This document shows, piece after piece, positions 48,401 to 63,400 of a stretch of DNA of 64,000 nucleotides. The translations under genes were made by a program, and so were the position numbers. How positions within the stretch are numbered: position 1 is the first letter of the stretch; each line of letters opens with the position of its first letter. The notes under the pieces were generated by a model. That model was not told the DNA's origin, searched no databases, and was given only the letters and a program-made list of their open reading frames with translations. Source of the stretch: Monomorium pharaonis (Eukaryota; Arthropoda; Insecta; Hymenoptera; Formicidae); NCBI RefSeq assembly GCF_013373865.1, contig NC_050470.1, positions 29,185,585-29,249,584 on the forward strand, in the 5' to 3' direction.

Positions 48401-51400
48401 AATACGCTTTTTCTAAATACATAAATTCTTATATTTTAATAAAGTATGGATATAATAATATAGATATTATATAAGCTTTTCGCAGAAATTAGCACGAGCT
48501 TCGAGGAGATAAATTGTAATTTTTCACGCATGAAACATTTTCAATAACTTACAATTAATATATTTTATATTGTATTTTTATGTTTATTTTTAAATAAGTT
48601 TTCGTGTTAAAAATTGTAGTACAAAAACTTATACTATAGTATATATTAAATAAATGCAATATTAAATCAGATTTCAATATTTTAATTACAAGAAAAATAT
48701 AATATTTCAATTGTAAAAAAATAATTCTAAACCATATTCTCTACAACTAAAGCATTCAACAGACAAAAGTTTTTAATTATGCTTTATCATACACTCTCCT
48801 TGCTTCTCTGAATTAATTTACGTCAATTATCACAATAATAGAACACATTAAATGTCACGATATTATAGTATAGATATTATAGTCATATATATCATTATAT
48901 AAAATACAGTATTGTTGATCAACCACATGTTGTGTTAAAGCAATTACAAATATAGAAGTTAAACATAAACTTTACTTTAACGTTTAAAAATATTAAGGGG
49001 TTTACAAGTTGTCTCCGTGTCTTGATACATCGTCAATGCCAAAGTTTCGTAAACATTGAAGACCGTTCGTAAACCCTTTAGCATTAAAAAAATATATCAG
49101 TAGAATCATAACTTTACGTTGGATTTAAAATCGGAAGCAATAATTCTCTTAAAAATCTAGTTAGAAGTTTCGGCACAACATGTCACTCCAGGCTTAAAAT
49201 TATTAATTAAAAAAGTAAGAAAGTTTACTTACCGCTAAACATCGGCATCGTGAGTTCCGGATGCAATTGAGCCAGTTGACGCGAAAGGTACATTTGGCTG
49301 CGGCAATAAGTAGTCGACAGAAGAACGTCCAAAGTGCCACCTCGAATCGTGCCGCCTGAAGAGATCTCACCTGCAGGATTACTTTGTTGACCAGGACCAG
49401 AAGTTACGGTAGCGGCAGAGCTTGCAAGAGGATCATTGTGTCCTGTAATAAAAAGCCAAATAAAGTTATTAATATTACATTACTAGATTAACAAGGAAAT
49501 TAAATATAAGGAAATTAGCATCTTATTAATTATTCAAGACTGCTCCAAAATTTCATTATGACCTAGAAATTAAAGACTAGTGAAATTTCATTACACGTTT
49601 AATAAAAAAAATTTTATTATATTTGATGTTTGCTTTTAACAATCAATTGTTGACAATAATATTTAATGTTAAAAGATTGCGCAAAAAAACGATTTTTTAA
49701 TTAATAAACTTCTAATTAATTTTACGAAAGAATGCTTTACAAATCTATAGCTAATAAAAATTTTATTTAAAAAACCATTTAATCAACAAATTGTTAAAAA
49801 ATACGGTAACGCCAAATAAATATCTATAAATGTAATTATAAATGTCTATAAAATTTTATATATGTATATTGATTATTTTGTTTAATTATCAATACCAATA
49901 ACATTTATTAGCAAAACACGTTTTTGCCTTAAGGTCAATAAATATTAATAGTCACTCAATTAATTAATTAATAATGAGTAAATCAATATTTGACATTTAC
50001 CATGTATTTACATTGCACGATTCCATGATGCATGATTTTATAATAATTATTCCAATTATATAGAAAATATATTTTACAAAAAAAATTTTTTTATATTTAT
50101 AATTATATACAGTATCTCTTTAGTTTTCTAAAAAAAAATTTATTCTTATTTTAGTTCAAGATAAAAATTTTATATAACTGTATGTCATATATGGTTTAAC
50201 TTCAAACATGAAAAATATAAAAGTTGATGGAAAATTTTTCTTGACTTATTTTGTCAAAAATAATAAAAAATCTCGTTTGTGCTGATTTATTCCATTTACT
50301 ATAAAATATTTCAAACTTAAAATGAACGACATACTGACGTATCATTTTTTTGTAAAAAAAACCCTGCGTATTCTGACCTCTGATTAAATAAAAAAATAAT
50401 ATAATTCTAAAAAAATGAGCTTTGAAGTCTTTGAAACATATACAAGATTTTCATTAAAATAATCCGAGTAATTTCTAAAATTTTTAGAAAAAACGAAATT
50501 ATTCTAAAAATTTAAAAATATGTTAAAAATAGCAAGAATTATCCAGTATACTTTTCCAGTAAATTAAATGTATTTTCCTTGTACAAGGAAAATACATTCC
50601 ACTTGTTAAAATCTCCTTGTATGTATAAAAACGTACTTCTATGTTGAATGAATGCTTCTCAAGCGGAATTTAATATATGTCAAAGGATACATGACATGCA
50701 TATAATCTTTCTTATACAAAACAAATATAAATCATTCTTTGAACCGGTGCAATTCACTTCAAATATTACATGCTCATAGTAACAGAACAAATTCAGTCTT
50801 TCCATTGCAGCTTTTAAATTTCAACAAAATTTCAATGATAGTTTATAATGTATGACGTAATGATTAAAAACAGTTTACGATTATTATTTATGTTTGCAAT
50901 AATACACCACGTAATACGGTAGAAACAAATTCATGTGTTATTTTCATACTTATTATGGAAAATTATGGATAACAAATCTTTAGATTTTTATATTTTAATA
51001 TATATAATTTATGTGCATTTTATATATAACATAAATAACTTTATATTTAATATGAACATTGATTCTTCTTTTTTTATTATTCTCGTTTAAACAGAGTTTA
51101 TAGAAAAAAATAACTGAAGTGTAAACACGTGAATAATTCACGAAAATATGAATCTCTTCCTCGTGATACAGCAAATTGACGTGCGCTACGAAGAGGCGGG
51201 AATTTGTACATTACTTTGATGCGCAGAAGCCGGAATACTGGATGCAGTATGCTGAGCTTTATCAGGAGTGGATGCGTCGGGGCACCCAGCAGAAATAACT
51301 GAGACGGCATTCGAATGTATTCTCCGAAAGTGTTACGGAAGTGTTACTCGAAAAATCCAGTGTATCAAATAAAAATTATTTTCATTATTAAGTGCATTCA

Positions 51401-54400
51401 TCTTATCTTCGTATCTTATCACTTAATCTCTAAAAATAAAAAAAGAAGCGTGCTAACGTTATTAATGTGATCGACGCTGATATATTAAATGTACTGAAAC
51501 CTAATCACACACAATTTACGTTTATTAACAAATTGCGCTATTAAAAGCAAGTATCATGCAACTGTTTAAATAAGAAACTCATTAAACAAATAGCTGATAT
51601 CAATGAATTAAATATCAATAAATGGCTGATGATTATGCATTGTATCTTGAAGTACCGGCACTGCACATATCGTGCCAAATGAAAGACTGCCGGAAACATA
51701 TATTCACAAAACGTTAAGAACATTGATGTGTGAGATGTGTATGAATTGTAGCATCCGAGTGTTGGAAAACCGCGGTTAAAAGAAGCTCTCGGAACTCCTC
51801 ACAAAATTGTTTATAGAATCTGGGTGGCAGTCCAATAAATGACTTGCGTCTACACGTCTCATCAAGTAAAACATGTTATTCCTTTTAACTCGATAGACAG
51901 GTACGCATTAATGAAGAATTCAAGAACCTTGTTTGACGAGTTTTTTATAAATCTAATTTTTAAAAATTAAAGACGTTTACGTTATGTTTATAAAAAAAGT
52001 TGGTAAAGTATAATAATTATTTCGTTAGAGAAAATACCTTTTTCATCATACCTATTTATTAAGAGGTTTTTCTTCTTTTTTTTATTATAAAAATTATTGA
52101 AAAATATTGTATCAAACCAAAGCGACATATATTTCATTTTTCTCGAATTATATTTGACCAATTCAGTCGTGAATTATTATTATTAAATGTATCGTAAAAC
52201 TTGTCTGGGAATTGTACACATAAAATGAGTATAGAGAGAAACATAAAACTCTCCGATTTCCCATTCGATTTCTAATGTGTACTGTTCAAAAGTATAAATC
52301 GAAGTTCCATCACTATCAGAAATACAAAATATTATATCGAGAATTCTCTTATGATAACATACACAATAATTATTTACGTTTAAAGAATAACCGTTACTGT
52401 TATGTTATTTTACAAAAAAAAAGTAGTTAAGATTGCAAATCGTATCGGATTTTTTGCAATGACGCAAAAAAGATAAGAACTTTTCCTACACAATTATCAT
52501 CATATTGTTAAGAGATAGTTCTCAATTTTATAATAAAATAAATGTCAATAAAAAAAACGCAACTCAAAAAATATTTACTGGATAATTTGTATTTTTCAAT
52601 AAAACAATGAAATTTTAGGCAATCAATCATAACGCGTCTGTGTAACATAATTTGAATCAATAGTTGCGCAATAATGGGTATTTTCCATTTAGTAACACGA
52701 GTTGGCACAAACATCGTTCTATCTTTTTTGGTCACTCAATGAATAACAAGGACAGAACTTATATCATGTCAAGCATTTAACGATTCGTAAAAATCTCTGA
52801 AGGATTTCCTGCGCGCGATAAGCGCACAGTTTCCCTGTAACCTTTTCTATTTTACATCTCGTGACATACGATAAGAAGACAAAGTGATTCAATTAAGCAA
52901 TAATAAAGTAAACCGAGAAACATAAAAATATTACTCGCTTTCTGTCCTTTTACATCAATAAGACTATAAAATGCGTAAATTAATTCTACTAAAACCTGTT
53001 TAAAAGTAATGAAATTAGAGCTGTTTAACTTAAAAGGATACAAATCTTATCTCTTCCAAAATTTAATATGTCAAAAAAATTTTTATTTTTTTAACATAAT
53101 TTCGTAGATGTTTGAATCTCCGAATATCAAACATTAATCTTGCTTCAATTTCAAGTTCAGTCCTTATGTCAATAGTCCAAGAGAAAACGCGTAACATTGA
53201 AATACTCTCTTTCGCTCTCACTCTCTTTCTTCTCTCGTATAGAATACATTAATGTTCTTCCAGGTCATTGTACACGATGCAAACTATTATGCTACCTACG
53301 TTCGGTACGATTGTACTGCCTCATGGTTTTCTTCTCATTGGCGACTTAGCTTAAGACCAGACCCGTAAACACGATGACTGAGAATACAACGTTAGATGAA
53401 TTCGATGATATAATCGATAATTTGATTCAAAGTGCCGAACGGTATTATAACCCGATTCTCGTAGTCCTGGGTCTATTGGGCAACTGTATATCCATGTACG
53501 TGTTTCTCGGTACAAAACTGCGTTATTCCTCATCCAGCATTTACTTGGGAGCGCTAGCAATAAGTGACAGCGGTTATCTAATACTGGGAGTTTTCGCGCC
53601 CTGGCTAAAATGGATGACACTGGACATATTTAATCGGCAGGGCTTCTGTCAATTCTTCATGTATCTCGGCTATTTTTGTATTTTCCTTAGCGTATGGCTT
53701 GTGGTAGCTTTCACCGTCGAACGATACATAGCAGTCAAGTGGCCACTTCGTCGGCGGTTCTTGTGCACGGTAGTTCGTGCGAAGATGACGGTGATGGGAT
53801 TAATGGCATTAGCGATTCTGCTGAACAGCCCAATCCTCTTCTTTTCTAAACTTAACAAAACTAATAAAAATTCAACGTCCTGCGGCTTGACAGATGAGTA
53901 TTTGAAATCCTGGTATCCCACCTTTAACATCTTCGACACTATCCTAACATTCATCGTGCCCCTAACTATGATAGTGATCTTTAATACATTGATAGCGCGT
54001 AATATCTACAAGCTCGACAATGTTCGAAGAACCTTGACTATAGAATCTGATGTTTCCAACGACAGAACTTATACTTCACGAGACAGGATGCCACAGACTA
54101 AAGTTACAAAAATGCTTCTGGTCGTTTCGACCGCGTTCTTCTGTCTCAATATGCCTTCGGTCGTCACCAGGATACTGTCGCTGTCGTTTATTTTTATCTA
54201 CGTATGTAATAATATTTAATACTAAAATCAAATATATAGCTTCTTCTCTAAAAAATTAATTTTAGATAAAAGTGTAGTTATTTTAATTTCTTTAAAATTC
54301 ACTTTTTTGTAATGTTTAATCCAAATTACTATTTTAATTCTGTATAGTACGTTTGCAATTTATTAGACGTTTACATAATTGACACTAAAAGTTGCGAAGA

Positions 54401-57400
54401 TGTTTATTTATTAAAAGAATATATCAAATAAATTAATAATAAAAAAAAAATGTGTGTGATTAAAAATATTTCATTAGTATACAAAATATTAGAAAGAATT
54501 ATTGAAAAATCAAAGAATGTTCTTATTTTTTATAAGAAATTATTAATATAAAAAAATAAAAAAACTTATTAACAATGGTTGATAAAACTTCTAGTTTTAA
54601 AAAACTATCTATAGTTACAGTTATTAATATACTTCATTAATTTTACTGTTATTATTATACTATTAATAATATTTATCTCTAAATCAATTTTGACATATTG
54701 CTGAAAAAACTATACATTTCGTAAGAAACAACGTTATATTAAATAATATATAACTAATCATTCCATATACGTAAATTTAGACTCAAAGGGAAATATTATG
54801 GCTCAGACGGGCACAACACATATCTCAATTATTATTCTCGACAAGTTTTGGAATAAACTTCATTCTTTATTGCGTAAGCGGACAAAATTTTCGCAGAGAA
54901 ATAGTTCGCATGTGTGGGAAGCGTTCGAGTACTGAGAGAAGTGGAACTCTCATGCAGATGACGAGTCATGAAAAACAGTGTGATAGGCACTTAATTACAC
55001 GATTATAATAAGGTAACATAATGATAAAATATATGTGTGCGGATAATATTAATATTACATGGAAATGTAATTTGTTTTGTTCGCTTTTATCCTGGTTTAT
55101 ATGTTTAAATTAATAAACAAAGATCAACACATGATCAAGTTTAATCAAACGTTTAATCAAACGTTACATTTCTTTAGTTTCAGAATTCACGCACAAATAC
55201 AATTCAACAATAAAACGACATCCTGTAGACAATGCGCGACAGCATTGTCAGGAGACACAAAAACTCCCAGTGAAAGGATTATGACATAATAAATCATCAG
55301 TTTCATATAACCGAATAAATGTGTTAGAAGGAGACAATCAGAGAATGATATATAATGCACCGATACAGTATTATAATACAACACAGACATAAGGATTATA
55401 AGCTTACCAGCTTCGAGTTCCGTAGCTGGAAGAGGACCCACATTTCCAAAGAAGCGTTGATCCAACAGTTGAAGGAGCTGAAGCGCCGCGTCGTGGACCG
55501 GAGCACGGGGACATCCTGTATTCATTAATGTCACATTGATGACACTTGTGTAATGGTCGCAAGGATATTCCCTAAAGAAAAAAAAATCATAAATGTATTC
55601 ACAATTGTCATTCACAAATTTTGTTATTCTATCTAATGATTGTATCTACGATTCTGTTGAAAAGTGTATGTCTCGCCTTTATTCATTATGTGTACACACA
55701 TCGGCAGAAATGGTGTCCCTCGGCGTAAAAATTGGGGATCGCGCCAGTGTTTCATCCTTCACCAATGTCGCACGTTCAAGAAAGATAGAATTATGATGAG
55801 TGAAAAGACGTGATACCGATTCGCCGGTGTCCAATATCCGTTTCACTCGCACTCAAGCAAAAGAGTCATTAATATCGAGTGCGACATTGGTAAAGGATGC
55901 AACACCGGCGCAATTTCCACTTTTTTTGCTCCTCCCCGTCTTCACTTCATCACGCGTTTAGTAATACGTACGGCGCTTCGTGTGTGTGTGGATGATCGCC
56001 GCGCTGGACTCTGGGGGACACCATTTCTGCCGATGCGTGTACATATCGTATTTTCTCCGACTCTTCTTAATAAATGTTTAAAATATCGTAATAAATGTGT
56101 GAAATATATTTATTTCACAATTTTTTATTCGTACCTAGCGCTGAAAATCGTTGCCAATGCGAGAAAACAGCCATCCGCCACTTGCGGTGCGCCAGTGTAA
56201 CACCGATCTACCACCCAATCCAAAAGCGTACCAATATCAGGGTTTCCTTCAAGCAGTAATACAACGGTTTCGCGTGCAAGTGTATAAATCTAAAACAAGA
56301 AATGTGTAAAATACAGATAAACTATACAAAATAAAATACTTAATATTTAATATATTCAATATTAAATTATATAATAGAGAAAAGACACCAAATTTGGAAT
56401 AACTTCTTTAGTTTTGGACTATATGTTTTCTAGTTTATATTTATGTTTTCATACTTGTTTTATTAACAACAGGTAATAAAACAAATATGAAAACATAAAT
56501 ATAAACTAGAAAGTGTCTTCTATTAAATGGTATAACGTAGTTTTTGTAGTACTGTTTTATATTTTTATAATAATTGTTTTCGCAACACACGTAAAAAAAG
56601 TCTGACAAAATGTGCGCTAAATTTGGAACCCGTATATCGATAAAAAGTTAATATTTATACAGCCGTACAAGTCATTTATATAAAGTATTTACAAGTTAAT
56701 GTATGTGAAGATTTCTAGAAGGCTTTCAATTTGATATAAAACGTTTTTCTTGTCGATTATCTAAAATCTTGCCATTTTGCAAGATGCACCATATAGCACG
56801 ACTATGTATAAAAATTAAATTAGATTCGCTTAGTGAATTTTCTTATAGAAAAAAGAAAAACACAGTAACATGTTTAAAACTGCACTAAATAAATATAAGA
56901 GAAAAGAGTATAAACACAAGTCTGAGAAAGCTGCAAACATGTAAAATAATAATTATCAATAATATACTTACTATTGTTTAAAGTGTTTAAACTATGCAAT
57001 GTGCAAGAGAAAACTGTACAAATATAATTCTCACTTTTGTTGAATTCGTTTTTAGCAGATTTTACATAGGAAAGGGCATAAATGTATAAACTATAGATTT
57101 TTATTTTTTTTTTAGTTATTTAAAATCATGTTTTTATCAGTATTCATAAAGTGCAATATCTAGTTTCTGAGAAATGAAGAAATCCCAAATTAAGAAACTG
57201 TTCCAATTTCGATTTCTTTCCTCTATATAATAAACTATTAACTACAAGTTTGCTTGTAATTTTGAATGCCGATAGTGCGTGCGTTTACAGATTAAATCTT
57301 GTACACAAAACAAAATTGTTAAAATTTACCTTTTCGTCTTTACTGGCCAATAATAAGTCCAGCCATTGATACAAAATCGCACCTTCTTCTGAAAGTGACT

Positions 57401-60400
57401 GTGGATTGAAACACGATCCGCAACAAAGTAATCCACTCATAGCTTGCAGGGCTGAGAGCTGTAATTCCGTACAAGATTTTTCCTCCTCTTGCATAGACGA
57501 TGAGCTCGTAAGCGGCCTACCATAAACACCAGCCCAACTAGCAAAAAGCATGAATAGATTTCTTCTTAAATCCCTCTTTAACAAAGTATAACAGATCTCC
57601 ACTAGAAAAAATAAGAAAAAAGATTATTAATAAATCTCTTAAAACATTACACTATTATTTCAATTCCAAATTATCTAAATAAAATCGCTTACGTGAAAAA
57701 CTCTTGATCATTTTCCTGATAAAGTTGCAGAAATGTAACTTGATGTCTCGTACAGCGGGTGCTTCCTTATCAGTCTCATTTTCCAGATAAATTCGTGCAC
57801 CGTCTATGTACTCGACGAATGTCGGATGTAAAGATTGAGTCTCGCGATCTAATACAGCTGGACTAAAAAAAGATAATATTTAAAAAATCTCATTCGTTAA
57901 ATGAGAAAATAAAGAGAAAGATGTAAAATATAATATCAATATCAAAACTAACCAGATACCAAACGTTCCATACTCGGCGATTAATTCCAGTACTCTTACT
58001 AGCTGCAGTCTCAAAGCGTCGCGTCTTCTTCGCCGTCTCATATTCTCCTGTTTCCGATCCACCGCTTCCCGGATGTAAGGTACCAGCTCCTCCATCAAAT
58101 CTCTATATCGAGAAGATAATCTTAATACAATTTAATCTATTTCTCGTCATTCTCGTATGATCTCAGATGATAATGCACTTACTTTAGAGCATCGGCGTTT
58201 ACTTTTCCGATCGCCTGCACCGCGGCATCTCTGACATCAACGGCCTCACATCTCAGCAGAGGTACGGTCAGTTTGTACAAGGCTGCGGGACTCGCGTTTG
58301 TGCCCGGCGATTTGTTGTCGCCACGTTCTGCGGATAAGCTATCGGGCGAAGAGCTGCAGAAACGAGACTGTTGCATTTCACTCCTTTTCACAGGTATATT
58401 ATTAAAGCTTGTAAATTAATAGTGTGCTCTAAAATATTCGATTTAGTCGCAGTTTAACTTCCGAAAAAGAAGCGATCGGGAACGGTCGTCAGGCTAGGCA
58501 AGGATGGTATACGCGTAAAGAGAATTTGTTAGGGCGAAATAATTCGAACACGAAAGCTGAAAGTTCGGAAAGAGGGGAATATACCAGACTGTGCTACGTT
58601 AAATAGATAAAAAGAAAAGACAAATTTAATAGAGATTCAATAATTATAAAAGGTATATGAAGTGCGAATTACCAACGACCGTTTAAATCCCGGGTGACAT
58701 CAAAGGAAGCGAAGTGGTCGTTTTGTTCGCGATTGTTAATCTCAGGCTCACCTGGTACGCTTGTGCCGGGTGTAGATGCCGGAAATGGACGGTACAGAGA
58801 ACCGACCCGGCAGGGTCTGCGCCCCGCCGAGATTCTCCAGGCTCTGACTCAACTCCTTACTCATGCACAACACACCAAACTCCACCGTATGCTGACCACT
58901 AGAGTATGCAATACAGTGTACCACCAATGCTCCTTGTATCAGACATTATTTACTGCTCAGAGACTACTACTCTAATATCCAGAGAGAGAAAGAGAGAGAT
59001 AGAAAAAGAGAGAGAGAGAGAAAGAGAGAGAAAAGAAAGACAGGAAGATGTACATGTACGAGAGACAATACAATAAAAGATAGCATGCGATAGATGTGTG
59101 TTGCGAAAATTAAAGCGACGTATGTATATACAGAAGATAGGACAGAGACCATGGATTCCGCTCCCGAATGCAAAGCGCGAATTTGGTAAGAATTGGTGCC
59201 TATTGGTCTATTTGACGGAAGAATTGTAATTACTAGATGTGTGCAACATCAGATAGAGAAATACGTGTAAATATGTATTAAATATTTTGATGTTCAAGGT
59301 AAAACATAAAATTATAGTTCAGTAACTGTGTTGTGTACGTAAGATTAATGCTTAAAGTAAATTTTTACAATTCTGTGAAATATTTAACAAACAATCGATG
59401 AAAGTGACATTCCACGAGACAAATTAAACATTTCTGTGCGAAATAGTGGACAAACACGACCCAACACCAATTAATACCAAGTTGATTATTGATCTTATTC
59501 TGTGACTCACTTTTTATATAGACACTTAAAGCTCTAATATATTATTCTGCTAAACATGTGAACTTTTCGTCATTTAAAAGTTTTATCAAAATATATCATT
59601 AAATTAAACGTAATTAATATGAACGTAATCGTGTGCATACGTTTTCTCGATGCAAATGCCTGAAAGTACTTTATTGCTCATGTTCATTCAATACAAATTT
59701 TTTCATTTAAATTTACAGCAAACATAGTGATGCACGCAATTACACGTTCTTTATCAAATGATACATAAGAAGCATGAATATTATATTAAGAATTAAAACT
59801 ATTTAATTAAAATTAAATATATAATAGAATGATACACTATGATGTTTAAACGCCTGCTATAAATTTTCATGTGATTAACTTACCTAAGACTGAGATCCGG
59901 ACTGGCGCATCGAACAACTGGATTTGGCACCGGTGGCACAACTCTGTATCCAAAAGTCAGATAATTTTTCCAAATATGCATGTAAACATCTCTTTCGTTC
60001 ACTGGTTTCCTCACCGTCGTCGAACTTCGCAATAACGAGGCTCGGTTGTCATTTACTGGACTGCATTAATATAGATATAACTGTTAATTATTTTAAAGCT
60101 TAAATGTAATTAAAATATAATCTAGTTACAGAGAAACTTCAACTTACGTGGGATCCACTACTGAGAATAGAGAGTTTATACGAGTGAAGACAATAGGCCA
60201 AGAATGAGCGACGGCGTTGGGACATAGCGTAAGTACTCTGTCCTTTTCTAAGAAAGCAAATAAGCAACTCGCCCATGGATCGGCTCCATTTAAATTAAGC
60301 GAGGAAGAACTTTTAATACTATTTTCATCATGAAATCCTGCGCAAAATAAATATGGATAAATATAATACATGATTTATGCATCAAAAGTGTAATAAATAA

Positions 60401-63400
60401 AGCACTACCAGCTGTCCAAACACAACTACTTCTATCAGCTATCCATTGTAAATCCACATTAGACGTAGACGCGGCGGCTGCTTTCTCAGCTGGAGGTAAC
60501 ATAGGATAACATTTTTCTAAGACGCTCGGACAACAAGCATCAACCACATCAATAACTGGTTGATCATCTTCAGGTCCTCCTAAAAAGATGATGTATATAA
60601 GATATACATAAAGCATGTGTATGTGTAATACGCGTAAATATAATTACCCAAAGTCTTCAATAAGAGTTTAACTTCCCGAAGTATGTGAACAGCCAATCGT
60701 CGAGGATAAAGGCGACAATTGCAAAGCATAACCAAGGCAAATCCCTCCACCAGATAAAATATGTTTGATACAGGTTCTACTTTCTGTAAACAAGAGATAA
60801 ACTTTACATTACATTTTGTGCACGTTGTATCTGCAAATTCTAAAATAACAAAAATTAATACAAACTTGGCCTGTTTCGCATTTCTTGATGTTAACGTCCA
60901 CTCGTATATTCACTCGTGTAGTATCCACTGATTGTTCCTTAGCTCTTATACTAGGACTCGTCAGGGCATTCTTCCAACTGGTCAGCAATTGCAATAACAT
61001 TCTCAAACCATTATCAATGAGCTGTGGAAACGTATCTTGCACATCCCTAGCTAAAAACTGCGTAAATCCAAGCACAACGTCTTGTCGCCAATCGGGAAAA
61101 TCTAATACTAGAGTCTGTAAGCTTTGATATGCTAACGCACGCAGTTCCTCGTCCATGTGTACTGTCAAACGAGACAACAAGTCGACCAATTCCGCACCGG
61201 TCATTCCATCAGGAATTAGTCGTGGGACGGCAGCAACGCAAGTTCGAAAGAGGTCTATTCGAGGCTTACGTTCACCAGTGATCATCTCATCCGGTTCCTT
61301 GTTCATGTTCTGAGTGCTTGTCATCATGAGAGGTCTGCCATAATGAACGTCTAAAGCGCGTAGAATATCCACAAACACTCGGCGCACATGTGGGAAATAT
61401 GAAGACATTCCTATGCTTCGTGCAGTGTCCTCCGTTAGCATCTAAACATAAAAATACATTCGTATAAACGTCATGCATGAGAATTATATGTGTATGATAT
61501 ATATATGTACCTTATTCAAATATGTCTTTTTAACACGCATAGTATTGCCACTTGGTAAAACACCCATAGTGCGCGGCATAGGTGGTTCTCCCTCCTTCTG
61601 CTGCAGGCTGTCGGCTACAACGAGGAACGCTCGGAGTCCGATACTCATGCGCTCGGGAGTTAAAATTATCTTTACTGGTCGACCGACAGACAGCAAGTCA
61701 AACACTATCTCGCGCATCGCAAAATCCAGTCTCTCTTGCGCGATAAATTGGATAATCTTTACAAAAATGTTCAGTGGCGTGTCGCGTGGCACTACCGCCT
61801 TTGATCCCTTAGGAAACAAGGAATTCACTATGCTCTGCAATCTGCTCTGCGTAGCCGAATTGCTCTCACACTTGATTCGTATCATGTAAACCCATAGTAA
61901 ACGATATAAAGCCTCTGTAATATAATAAATTAGAAAAAAAAATTTTCGTTTCTAGTTCTTTTTTTTAAATATCATGTACATAAAATTTGTACTTTAATCA
62001 TACCTAACGCAACTCGACACATCTTTGGATCGCGATTCTTCAAATGGGATAGGCACATAGCTAAAAAGTAATGCCAATTTTGCAAAAAGAACGTCTTCTG
62101 ACTAACGCAAAGCAAGCAAGTTACTAATGGAAAAAGCGCCAGTCTATGCTTAGACTTTGTACACATATCCAGCGTTGTTGAATACAGCATTTCCACAAAA
62201 TTTTTCAGACACGGTACATTTACTTCGTTTTTCACAGCCTAGAGAATATAAATTACAGATAATTATAGCATTATTTAGTGATGCATAAATTACAATTTGC
62301 AATCTAGACACTTACAGCGGCAACGGGGACGAGTATTTCAACAAAAAGACCAGCTAAGGCATGCTTAACATCTTTATCTTTCACTTCCAAAAAATATTGA
62401 GCACATTCCTGCATAAATTGAAACGATGCTTCAAATTCTTCTATTGGTACCATCTGAAAATTCATACATATGCAAAATACAAAATAATATACATATGAAA
62501 TATTATATCAACAGAATATGACAATTACTTTAACCCGGAAAAACTTCATTCCCATTAACAAAGAAATAATACTCTGTGTAGTATGAGGACCTGGCTCTTT
62601 AGCTCGCAAATCTTTTAGTTCTACCATAAATCGTTTTCTCACTGACATAAATCTAGACTGCGCCAAAACCCCTATCACTTCGGCATAAAGATCAGCAATA
62701 ATGTGAATATTAGCTGCATTTGGTTCGTTTTGTATGCTAAAAGAAATATGTAAATATTAATTAAATTTTATTCACGCCTTTTTTCCATTATTTTTATTAT
62801 AATGTATTATAATGTATTTTTACCCTTCTCTATATTTAAAATGTTTAAAAGCAATATTTTCTATATATGTCACTAAGTCCTCGTGTCCAGGATGAAATGG
62901 TAATTGACGTAAAACCTCTATCAGCATTAAACAAAATATAAATTCAACAGCAAGATCTCTACGTTCTTGCAAGAGATCTGCTTCGCTTCTTTCTACCGTT
63001 TCTACGCTTCCTGATACTATTGTATACATAATACTGAAATAATACATTTGTGTTATTAATATTTATGAATTTACTGCTAGATATATTAATTATCTTGTTT
63101 ATTTATTACCTTTTTCCTTTTTGGTCTTCCTTTCCAGGCGCAGGCTTTTTTTGATCACCACCTTGGTCAATAAGCTGACGTTCGTACCAATTAAAAAGGG
63201 CTTTCAATATTGATGGTAAGCAATGTTCAGCGACGGAACCGAAAGCAGACAACAATTGATCAAATTGTAGATCTTCTCCTCTTTGCAATACTTTTGATAG
63301 TTGTTTTTCCTAAAAATAATACATTCAAACAATGTTGTCGTAACAATAATCGCTTTAATAATCACTTACGTGTTCCGTCATAACAGCCTCCATTTTTTTC

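Noticed and set aside
54202..54219. Unspliced end of the GPCR frame shortly after TM6
   Set aside because: It would lack TM7. The phase-0 exon at 54781-55008 supplies a proper TM7 and tail.
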